This document shows, piece after piece, positions 26,859-33,217 of a DNA stretch of 40,916 nt. The notes beneath the pieces are model-generated. The model had not been told where the DNA came from. It saw only the letters and a program-made list of their open reading frames with translations, and did not search any database. Origin of the DNA: Elusimicrobiota bacterium (GTDB lineage Bacteria > Elusimicrobiota > Elusimicrobia > Elusimicrobiales > UBA9959); contig JACQPH010000121.1 in the NCBI GenBank assembly GCA_016207645.1, positions 1 through 40,916 on the forward strand. Reading direction: 5' to 3'. Position 1 is the stretch's first letter, and each line of letters starts with the position of its first letter. A program made the translations under genes and the position numbers.

Positions 26859-28195
26859 AAAAGGTGAGGCCGGGCTTTAGAGCGAGGCATATTTTGCCTC
26901 GCGTCCGGGCCGCAAGGCCGCAGGCGTTTTCCTGCTTAAGCGAAAACGCCGAGGCGGGGTCGCGCAAAACCGCTATGCGGTTTATGTGTGACACAGGCCG
27001 CTTTTTATTGTTCTGCGCTTTGTGCCTGCCGCCGGGAGCGGCCATGGCTGCCGGCCTGACCCTGACCGGCCTGGACGTGCTGGAACGCGACGGGTTCAGG
27101 CAATTGGAAGGCAAGCGCGTGGGCCTGATCACCAATCATTCCTCCGTGGACCAGTACGGGATCAACGCCGTGGACGCTTTCCACAGGGCCGGCAACTTCA
27201 AGCTGGCGGCCATCTTCTCGCCGGAGCACGGCTTCCGCGGCACCGAGGAGGGCGGGGTTTATATAGCCAGTTCCTCCGACCCGGTGACCGGGGCTCCCAT
27301 CTTCAGTCTTTACGGCAAGAACAAGCAGCGGCCGACGCCGGAAATGCTGAAGGACCTGGATATCCTGGTCTTCGATATACAGGATATCGGCGCGCGCTTT
27401 TACACTTACCTGACCACTATGGGCTATGCGATGGAAGAGGCGACGAAAGCGGGCCTGCCTTTTATGGTGCTGGACCGGCCCAATCCTATAGGCGGCCTGG
27501 TGGAGGGCCCGGTGCTGGAGCCCGGCATAAGTTTCTTTACGGCTTATTTCCCGGTGCCGGCGCGGCATGGCTTCACGGCCGGGGAGATGGCTCTTTTCCA
27601 TAAGGCGAACCTGAACCTGAGCCTGGACCTGGCCGTGGTGCCCATGGTGAACTGGAACCGGGACCTGTTCTTCGACCAGACCGGAGTAGTGTGGACGAAT
27701 CCTTCGCCGAATATCAGGAACGTGAACGCGGAAGTGCTTTACCCGGGGCTGGGCTGTTTCGAGGCTTCCAATATTTCGGTGGGCCGGGGCACGGACCGCC
27801 CTTTCCTCTGGTTCGGGGCGCCCTGGATGAAGGCGGAGAAGATAGCGAAGAAGCTTTCGAGGGCCGGGCTGAAAGGGGTAAAGTTCTCCCCGCTGAAGCT
27901 GACCCCGGATAAGGACGTCTTCGAGGGAAAGCTCTGCGAGGGCGTTAATATAGAAGTTACGGATAAGGGGGCGGTGAGGGCGCTGGATATTTTCGTCCAC
28001 GCCGTCTACCTGCTGAAGAAATACAACGGCGCCGATTTCAGGCTGAAGCCGGAGGAGATACGGAAGATGACGGGTTCTTCGGCGCTTCACACTATGCTGG
28101 AAGCGGGCGCTAAGCCTGCGGAAATTATAGCGGCTTTTGAAAAGGACAATGCCGGTTTCAAGGCCGCGGCGGAGAAATTCCTGCTTTACAAATAG
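26855..28195 (+). CDS. DUF1343 / NamZ-type exo-beta-N-acetylmuramidase
   Basis: The family (formerly DUF1343) removes MurNAc from the non-reducing end of peptidoglycan fragments. The 446-residue protein carries VGLITNHSS near 90, the SPEHGFRG motif near 120 holding the presumed catalytic Glu, FDIQDIGARFYTY near 170 and VLDRPNPIGG near 205, all typical. ATG 26855 overlaps the mltA stop, so coupled translation is likely. The first ~40 residues are basic and unlike the family, followed by a signal peptide (FLLFCALCLPPGAAMA). The DNA for that stretch is three consecutive hairpins (26882-26983). An ATG at 26975 would give a normal signal peptide but has no ribosome site. The pairing with MltA suggests sequential murein breakdown. 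Confidence 0.85.
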   Translation: MKKVRPGFRARHILPRVRAARPQAFSCLSENAEAGSRKTAMRFMCDTGRFLLFCALCLPPGAAMAAGLTLTGLDVLERDGFRQLEGKRVGLITNHSSVDQYGINAVDAFHRAGNFKLAAIFSPEHGFRGTEEGGVYIASSSDPVTGAPIFSLYGKNKQRPTPEMLKDLDILVFDIQDIGARFYTYLTTMGYAMEEATKAGLPFMVLDRPNPIGGLVEGPVLEPGISFFTAYFPVPARHGFTAGEMALFHKANLNLSLDLAVVPMVNWNRDLFFDQTGVVWTNPSPNIRNVNAEVLYPGLGCFEASNISVGRGTDRPFLWFGAPWMKAEKIAKKLSRAGLKGVKFSPLKLTPDKDVFEGKLCEGVNIEVTDKGAVRALDIFVHAVYLLKKYNGADFRLKPEEIRKMTGSSALHTMLEAGAKPAEIIAAFEKDNAGFKAAAEKFLLYK

Positions 28196-28214
28196 CGGTT
28201 TAATGTGTTAGATT
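28185..28214 (+). promoter_or_regulatory. Likely promoter of the response-regulator gene at 28222
   Basis: TTTACA (28185-28190), an 18-base spacer and TAGATT (28209-28214) are followed by seven bases and the ATG. The predicted start is at the ATG, so the mRNA would be leaderless. No ribosome site is visible. The -35 box overlaps the end of the NamZ-type gene. Confidence 0.5.
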
Positions 28215-28221
28215 TATACCT

Positions 28222-28590
28222 ATGGGCAACAAAATCCTCGTAGTTGATGACGACCCGGAGATCTCCAGCCTCGTCCAGTACACGCTGGAATCGCTCGGCC
28301 ACACCGTGAAGGTCTGCGACAACGGCCGCGAAGTGATGGATATGCTGAAGTCCTACAAGCCGGAGCTGCTGGTGCTGGACGTAATGCTCCCCGGCATAGA
28401 CGGCTACTCGCTGGCCACCCAGATCTCCGAGGACGAGGAGCTGGCCAAGCTGCCCATAGTGGTGCTCTCCGCGCTCGAACCCTCCCGCACGATGTTCCAG
28501 CGCTTCTCCCAGGTAGCCGCCTTCCTCACCAAACCCTTCAACACCGACGACCTGATGGAAGCCGTCAAGAACGGCCTCGCGAAGAAATAA
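28222..28590 (+). CDS. Single-domain response regulator
   Basis: This 122-residue receiver domain has Asp9-Asp11 (VDDD), phospho-acceptor Asp53 in LLVLDVMLPGIDG, Ser83 in VVLSALEP, and Lys104 in FLTKPFNTDD. It has no output domain, like CheY or Spo0F. A terminator follows directly, so the gene appears to be a single-gene unit. It differs in sequence from the receiver at 16844-17227. No cognate kinase is present in the window. Confidence 0.92.
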   Translation: MGNKILVVDDDPEISSLVQYTLESLGHTVKVCDNGREVMDMLKSYKPELLVLDVMLPGIDGYSLATQISEDEELAKLPIVVLSALEPSRTMFQRFSQVAAFLTKPFNTDDLMEAVKNGLAKK

Positions 28591-28607
28591 CAAGCCCCGG
28601 CCTTAAC

Positions 28608-28639
28608 AAAAAAGGGAAGCCCAAAAGCTTCCCTTTTTT
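28608..28639. terminator. Bidirectional Rho-independent terminator
   Basis: The stem GGGAAGC/GCTTCCC (28614-28620 with 28627-28633) is flanked by six A and six T. The symmetry lets it end transcription of the response regulator and also stop incoming minus-strand transcripts. Confidence 0.9.
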
Positions 28640-28668
28640 ATTGGCGGGGATAAGACCGCGAGATGCGA

Positions 28669-28808
28669 AGTCGGAGCGGCAAGGGGATGGGTTCGGAGCG
28701 ACCTCTCGGAGGCCGACGCTTGCGTAAGCGCGGAGGCCGAGAGAGGAGGGCCGAGCACGGTGTGCGAGAGCCCGTGAGCGACGGGCCCATACCCTTGCCG
28801 CTCCGACT
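28669..28808. repeat. 140-bp multi-stem inverted repeat element
   Basis: The outer 23-base arms (28669-28691 and 28786-28808) are reverse complements with one mismatch. The inside holds further perfect stems: CTCTCGG/CCGAGAG with CGCTT/AAGCG inside it, GCAC/GTGC, and GCCCGT/ACGGGC. The whole would fold as a branched cruciform or RNA. No gene is supported. It lies between a terminator and the small-RNA promoter. Confidence 0.8.
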
Positions 28809-28870
28809 GGGCACCTTACAGCCCGACACCCAAAGCTATTTTAAACATTTAAGTGAGTTGAAGCGGGCTA

Positions 28871-28899
28871 TTGACGGGATTTAGGGGCTCTGGTATACT
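28871..28899 (+). promoter_or_regulatory. Strong sigma70-type promoter for a small RNA
   Basis: TTGACG (28871-28876), a 17-base spacer and TATACT (28894-28899) are present with no open reading frame behind them. The predicted start is 28906-28907, exactly where the closing stem of the RNA begins. Confidence 0.8.
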
Positions 28900-28906
28900 A
28901 TTTAAT

Positions 28907-29011
28907 GAAGAGCGGTAAGCCCGTTGCAGGTCGTTCCATGGTGTTCCCTTCCATCGTGTGGGCCATAGCCTGGACATTTTAGCCTGCGCGGCACGCTCTT
29001 CCTCATTTTTT
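28907..29011 (+). ncRNA. Candidate ~105-nt structured small RNA
   Basis: The 5' end GAAGAGCG (28907-28914) pairs perfectly with CGCTCTTC (28994-29001), after which comes CTCA and six T (29006-29011). Inside, CCGTTGCAGG (28921 region) pairs with CCTGCGCGG (28983 region) as nine pairs with one bulged U. A more weakly paired top holds ATGG/CCAT. A well-placed promoter precedes it. The layout (closing stem, bulges, terminal hairpin, T-run) is that of an independent small RNA. It lacks the SRP RNA signature GGAAG...AGCAG and is too short for tmRNA or RNase P. A short 6S-like RNA is possible but unproven. It runs convergently into the DUF3800 gene. Confidence 0.65.
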
Positions 29012-29655
29012 CAGGGTAAATATAACCGATCGACCTTTACGTGCGTTTTAAAGACGTCGTACCAGGCATGATCGCCATTCTCATATTTCCGTGAAATTCC
29101 CCAGGCGAACATATCCGCGGCCTGAAGGCCGGGGCGTTCCTGTGAAAGGGCGTGGTAGATCTCCAAAGGCACGACCGGGTCGATAAAAGATTTTATCTGG
29201 CTTATTATGTACTCGTTAAAGCCAAGGATTTCATGCCTGGATTTGCTTTTGTCCACCGTGATTATCACCCTTACGGCCGCGTCCTTAAATTCCACGCGTT
29301 CAAGCGTCAGCCTGGCGATAAAGTTGTAAATGCGTTCTTTATCCTGGGAGAGCGCTTCATAGACTTTCTTCTTGTTCAAAGTAACAGCGTATAGTTTAAA
29401 ACCGGTCCGGCAGACTTTTTGGTAGAAGAATTTTTTTATTGCCAGCGTAGTGTCGCCGCCTTTAAGCTCGGCGCAATTCTTTTTTGATCGCCGCCTGAGT
29501 TTTCTGCCGATAACCGCGCGCACGGAATTAGTCAGTGCGCGGTCGTTTTCGCGGCCTTTGATCGCCAGGACGCAGATGGTGAAGAACGCGCTTGGCTTTT
29601 TGTTTACGAAATCGAAGCCGAGGTCGCCGCTTTCATCCAGGTAAAGATAGAGCAT
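29011..29655 (-). CDS. DUF3800 domain-containing protein
   Basis: The 214-residue protein starts MLYLYLDESGDLGF, the DUF3800 hallmark with Asp7, Glu8 and Asp11, and ends with QAADMFAWGISRKYENGD, the second conserved acidic site. The fold is thought to be RNase H-like; the function is not established, and members are common in mobile or defence-linked regions. A good GGGGG ribosome site lies just before the ATG. Its stop codon sits in the T-run of the small RNA on the other strand, so the two transcripts converge. Lower GC than the surroundings suggests acquisition. Confidence 0.85.
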   Translation of the reverse strand: MLYLYLDESGDLGFDFVNKKPSAFFTICVLAIKGRENDRALTNSVRAVIGRKLRRRSKKNCAELKGGDTTLAIKKFFYQKVCRTGFKLYAVTLNKKKVYEALSQDKERIYNFIARLTLERVEFKDAAVRVIITVDKSKSRHEILGFNEYIISQIKSFIDPVVPLEIYHALSQERPGLQAADMFAWGISRKYENGDHAWYDVFKTHVKVDRLYLP

Positions 29656-29743
29656 AAGCCCCCCTTGTTATGCCAATAGCATAGCAGGCGAAGCCGACAA
29701 CTGCTTGTCGGGTTGCAGGCGGAGCGTTTGTGTATTTTTACTG

Positions 29744-29863
29744 CTATTTATTTAGGGGGCAGGCTTCCTGGCAGAGGTCGCAGCCGTAGGCGTAACCCTG
29801 GGTTTTGGCAGCCAGGGAGGACGGAAGCTTTTCTTTGGAGAGGCAGAGGGCGGGGTCGGGAAA
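29744..29863 (-). pseudogene. queG: Fragment of queG (epoxyqueuosine reductase), C-terminal part
   Basis: The 39 codons before a TAG encode a stretch ending GYAYGCDLCQEACPLNK, which matches the second 4Fe-4S cluster motif of QueG (GCDxCQxxCPxNK). Nothing upstream continues the protein; the reading stops at a repeat motif at 29861-29882. The last ten codons encode the same peptide as the queG end at 40878-40916, and 20 bases are identical between the two sites. It is probably a duplicated or relocated scrap rather than a working gene. Confidence 0.7.
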
Positions 29864-29882
29864 TAGGGGACAGCGACCTATT
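29861..29882. repeat. Half copy of the GGGGACAG repeat family
   Basis: AATAGG (29862-29867) and CCTATT (29877-29882) flank GGACAGCGA, which resembles the left arm of the repeat at 4890-4959. It marks the 5' boundary of the queG fragment and lies just past the stop of the HicB-like gene. Confidence 0.6.
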
Positions 29883-29892
29883 ACGCTTAGCT

Positions 29893-30246
29893 TTACATAC
29901 CTTTGCCGAAGGGGTGGAGCTGGGCTCGGGCGGTGGAGATCAGGTAGAGGGCGTATTGGTTTACCGAGACGCCTTCTTCCAGGGCCTCTTCTTTCAAATC
30001 GGATTGCAGCGCCTTCGGGATCCGGAGCAGGAAACGGCCGCCCAGTTTCTGGCCGGCCAGGGCCTGCGGGATCGGGAGCTTGTTTTCTTTCCTTATGCGG
30101 AGATGCAGTTTGATAGCGGCGTCAAGTTCCGTTAACGCCCCGGTATCGGTATCGCCCAAAGCGGAGCAGCCCGGTATTTCCGGGGCGACGGCGACCCAGC
30201 ATTTATCCTCGGCGCTGTAAAAGACTTTTGGGGTGCAAGGTGACAC
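29893..30246 (-). CDS. Orphan HicB-like antitoxin family protein
   Basis: The 117-residue frame has a HicB-type domain (about 8-50, VFYSAEDKCWVAVAPEIPGC, then LDAAIKLHL) followed by a ribbon-helix-helix (70-108, GGRFLLRIPKALQSDLKEEALEEGVSVNQYALYLIS) expected to bind DNA as a dimer. HicB normally neutralises the HicA RNase; no hicA gene is present next to it. The only start is a GTG at 30246 that lies inside the right-hand palindrome (30237-30281), and the usual first residues of HicB are missing. The 5' end seems to have been replaced by the repeat, so expression is uncertain. Confidence 0.6.
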   Translation of the reverse strand: MSPCTPKVFYSAEDKCWVAVAPEIPGCSALGDTDTGALTELDAAIKLHLRIRKENKLPIPQALAGQKLGGRFLLRIPKALQSDLKEEALEEGVSVNQYALYLISTARAQLHPFGKGM

Positions 30247-30281
30247 ACAACTTAATTACCAATTAAGTTGTGTGTCACCTT
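30237..30281. repeat. Perfect palindrome with 21-bp arms (GGTGACACACAACTT type)
   Basis: The arms 30237-30257 and 30261-30281 are exact reverse complements around the loop ACC. It overlaps the start codon of the HicB-like gene and ends 12 bases before the stop of the vWA membrane protein gene, so it could form a strong hairpin at the 3' end of that long transcript. No T-run is present. Confidence 0.92.
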
Positions 30282-30293
30282 ATCTCACCTTCC

Positions 30294-32462
30294 TTAGGGC
30301 AGGCCGCGGAGGCGGCCGTAGAGCCAGGCGGCGGAGAAGAGGGCCGCGAGCAGCAGCATGACCGCCGTGGAAGCACCCAGGTCGAACCGGCCCGTCTCGG
30401 TGCGGACCGGCCTCGAAGCCGGCAGCGCCTTGAGCAGGCCGCGGGCCTTCGCCTCGCCGAGCCTGTGATAGGTCCAGGAATTTTCCCGCGCGGTTTCCAC
30501 CAGCCCCGCCTCGTCCGCGGGGACGAAATCGGGCGCGGACCTGAGCGCCTCGAAGACGGCCTCGTCCGAACCCAGAAAACTCTTTCCCGAACCCGCCTTG
30601 ACCTTGAGCCTGTGCCGCCCGTAGCCGGCCGGGCGCACCTGCGCCTGGTACAGCCCCCTGCCGGCCGGCTCGAATTCCACGGGAAAGACCTTGCCGTCGA
30701 ATTCCAGCGAGGCGTCTATGTTCACGCCCTCCTCTTCTCCCGGCGGCAAGTAGCTGTCGTTGAGCACCCTGAGCCTGAAAGGCCGGATGAAGCCGGCCTG
30801 CGGCAGGGCCTCGAGCCCCACCTTCTTCAGGTCCAGCGTGCCGTCCAGGTAGGCCAGCAGCCTGGACCAGAAATCCGCGTACAGCCCGGCGTACCTGGCG
30901 TCCTTTCCGCCGCCCAGCTTCCACCGCCAGGTCTCTCCTCCGGAGAGCGCCAGCGTCCTGCCTTTGCCGCTGGCCTTCTCGGCGACGAAGACGCCCCCGT
31001 CCTCATAGTTGAACACGGCCCTGGCGCCCGGCTTCAGGGGACCGAAGCTATTGGCGCCGCCCAGCGCCGGCGCGCCGCGCCAGAAAGCGGCGTCCCCGCG
31101 GCGCGCTTCGTCCCCGGCCGCCGGGTGCGGGGCGGGGACGGCCCGCGCCCGGCGGCCCGGCTCGAAATCCGGCCTGGCCGAGACCTCGACGGGCAGGATG
31201 CCGCCCAGCGGCTCCAGATTCCCGTAGCCGCCGGAGCCGAAAGCCGACGGCCCCCCCAGCACCGCCAGGCCGCCGCCTTTCCTGACGAAATCGGCAAGCG
31301 ACCGGGCGTAATTCGGGTCCGGCGCGAGGCGCGCCAGGTCGAAGTCCTGCAGCAGGAACACGTCGAAATGGCCGATATCGCGCAGGAAGATCTCGTTCAC
31401 CGGGAAAGGGATGAGGGAAAGCTCCCGCTCGTTCACGTTCTGCAGGTCTTCCGGGTTCCGCAGGATGACGAAAGAGACCAGGTCTACGGCGCTCTGGCTT
31501 TTCAGGAACTCCCGCAGATAGGCGTATTCGAAGGAAGGGCGGCCGGCCAGGTACATGACGCGCAGTTTTTCCCTTATCACGGAAACGGTAAGCTCCTTCG
31601 CCGCCTGGCAGGGGCCGCCGGGGGCGCCGGCGCAGAGGCGGTAAACGCTGGGGCCTACCGACGGCGCGCTCAGCGTGAAGGACGACAGCAGGACCTCCTC
31701 TTCCCCCTTTATGCTGAAATCCCTTTTTTCAAGGACCGCGCCGTCCCGGTCCCTGAGCGAAAGTTCCAGCCTCCTGCCGGCCCAGCCGGTGGTCTTCACC
31801 CCGGCCTTAAGCCCGAAAGGGAGATGCGCGATGGCGAAACCAGGCCCGGAAAACCCGGTTATCGCCACGCCCCGCTGTATCCCGGGATCGCCGGCGCCCA
31901 GGAGGTCCACTTTCTTCCTCAAGGCCGGCGGGAAGCGCCCCGCGCCGCGCGCGGCCGGCGAAAGCCCGTCGGTGATCAGCCAGACCCTGTCGGGCGGGGC
32001 GACGCCGGCCTCGCCGGCTTCGAGCAGGGCTTTAAGCGCCCGCTCCGGGTCAGCTTCGAAATAAGCCGCCCCGCCGGCCGCGGGGCTGGAGCAATCCGTC
32101 CGGTAAAGCTTGTCCGAAAAGACATAGCAGTCGGTCCTGGCGGCGGCCGTTCCGGCGCGGTTCTTCCCGAGCCAGGAGACGGCCTCCTCGAATTTGGAGG
32201 CGGCGCCGTTCTTTACCGCCGGGCCCTGCATCGACACCGAGCCGTCTAGCAGAACGGCGAGCGCCGGTCTTTCCAGGCCGGCCCGGTGGAAGACGGCCGA
32301 AGGCTTCAGGATAAGGAAAGCGCCCAGGCAGGAGGCCGCCAGCCTCAGGGCTTTCAGGCCGCGCGGGACCCCGGCGGAACTTCTCAGGGCCGAAATAAAG
32401 ACCAGCAGCAGGAGCCCGGCGGCGGCCGTGAAATGCCAGCTTTCGCCTATCAGGAATCTCAT
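30294..32462 (-). CDS. vWA and glutamine-amidotransferase-like membrane protein
   Basis: This 722-residue protein has hydrophobic segments at about 12-27 and 38-53 and a C-terminal one near 698-715. A vWA domain carries an intact MIDAS (Asp73, Ser75, Ser77 in LLDGSVSMQG) and later LITDG. A GATase1-like domain (about 290-540) includes VMYLAGRPSFEYAYLREFL and VRKGGGLAVLGGPSAFGSGGY. The C-terminal part is a beta-sandwich-like region. It is the last gene of the MoxR/vWA cluster, overlapping the DUF4159 gene as ATGA. The role is inferred: an envelope partner of the MoxR ATPase. Confidence 0.82.
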   Translation of the reverse strand: MRFLIGESWHFTAAAGLLLLVFISALRSSAGVPRGLKALRLAASCLGAFLILKPSAVFHRAGLERPALAVLLDGSVSMQGPAVKNGAASKFEEAVSWLGKNRAGTAAARTDCYVFSDKLYRTDCSSPAAGGAAYFEADPERALKALLEAGEAGVAPPDRVWLITDGLSPAARGAGRFPPALRKKVDLLGAGDPGIQRGVAITGFSGPGFAIAHLPFGLKAGVKTTGWAGRRLELSLRDRDGAVLEKRDFSIKGEEEVLLSSFTLSAPSVGPSVYRLCAGAPGGPCQAAKELTVSVIREKLRVMYLAGRPSFEYAYLREFLKSQSAVDLVSFVILRNPEDLQNVNERELSLIPFPVNEIFLRDIGHFDVFLLQDFDLARLAPDPNYARSLADFVRKGGGLAVLGGPSAFGSGGYGNLEPLGGILPVEVSARPDFEPGRRARAVPAPHPAAGDEARRGDAAFWRGAPALGGANSFGPLKPGARAVFNYEDGGVFVAEKASGKGRTLALSGGETWRWKLGGGKDARYAGLYADFWSRLLAYLDGTLDLKKVGLEALPQAGFIRPFRLRVLNDSYLPPGEEEGVNIDASLEFDGKVFPVEFEPAGRGLYQAQVRPAGYGRHRLKVKAGSGKSFLGSDEAVFEALRSAPDFVPADEAGLVETARENSWTYHRLGEAKARGLLKALPASRPVRTETGRFDLGASTAVMLLLAALFSAAWLYGRLRGLP

Positions 32463-33217
32463 CGCGGCGCCCCCGCGTCCAGTTCCCGCAGCTTCTGCAT
32501 TATATAAGGCTGATGCACCGCGTCCTGTTTATAGGAACCGGTAAGGGCGTAGATCAGTATGTTCAGCGTCAGCTTCTCGCCGGTACGGCGCCGGCCCTCG
32601 TCGGGAGCCTCGTGGACGGGCCGGCCGACGGCGTCCCTGGGCCAGACGCCGAGCAGGTCGTTCCGGGAGAAGATCACGGCGTAGCGGCCGGCGTATTCCA
32701 CGGCGGACGGCTCTTTTTCCAGGCTGAACCTGCCGCCCGGCTCGCTGATGAGGAAAAAACTCTTCAGCAGCGAATGGTCCCTGGCCACCGGCTTGAAGCC
32801 GTTCTCCGGCAGGACCAGCTCAAGGGTGCGTTGGAGCCAGGCGGCGAAAGAGCTTTTGCGCCGGCCGGAGGCGTCGTTGGCGAAAAGCGTGCCGCCGGAG
32901 ACCAGGTAAAGCCTGAGGGCGCGCAGCTCGTCGTAATCCAGCCCCCGCGGAGCTTCCGCACAGGACAGGGTAAGGAAAGGCTCGCTGAACAGGGCGGGGT
33001 CGGAGAGCTTTACTTTTCTGGCCGCCGGCTCCGGCTCCACGCTGGTAGCCGCCGCCAGCGCTTTCAGCAGCTCCAGGCGCGCCGACTCGGAAACGCCGCA
33101 GCCGGCCCCCAGGTCCAGCTCGGTCAGGGAAAAAGCCGCGGCGCTCCGGGGAAAGAGAACGGCCGGCAGAGCACAAAGGACGGCGAACAGAAAACAGAAC
33201 CTCCCGCCTCTCTTCAT
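32459..33217 (-). CDS. DUF4159 domain-containing exported protein
   Basis: The 252-residue protein has a signal peptide (FCFLFAVLCALPAVLFPRSAAA). The DUF4159 core follows, with LRLYLVSGGTLFANDASG, a FLISEPGG segment and ILIYALTGSYKQDAVHQPYI at the end. The fold is thought to resemble GATase1-like domains. Its ATG overlaps the stop of the BatA-like gene, and its own stop overlaps the next gene, so three proteins are translationally coupled. The function is unknown. Confidence 0.85.
   Translation of the reverse strand: MKRGGRFCFLFAVLCALPAVLFPRSAAAFSLTELDLGAGCGVSESARLELLKALAAATSVEPEPAARKVKLSDPALFSEPFLTLSCAEAPRGLDYDELRALRLYLVSGGTLFANDASGRRKSSFAAWLQRTLELVLPENGFKPVARDHSLLKSFFLISEPGGRFSLEKEPSAVEYAGRYAVIFSRNDLLGVWPRDAVGRPVHEAPDEGRRRTGEKLTLNILIYALTGSYKQDAVHQPYIMQKLRELDAGAPR

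Noticed and set aside
28663-28884. A 73-codon ORF over the 140-bp structured repeat
   Set aside because: Its composition follows the stems of the repeat, it has no ribosome site and matches no family.
28907-29011. Signal recognition particle (4.5S) RNA
   Set aside because: The length is suitable, but the conserved GGAAG loop and AGCAG asymmetric loop are absent on both strands.
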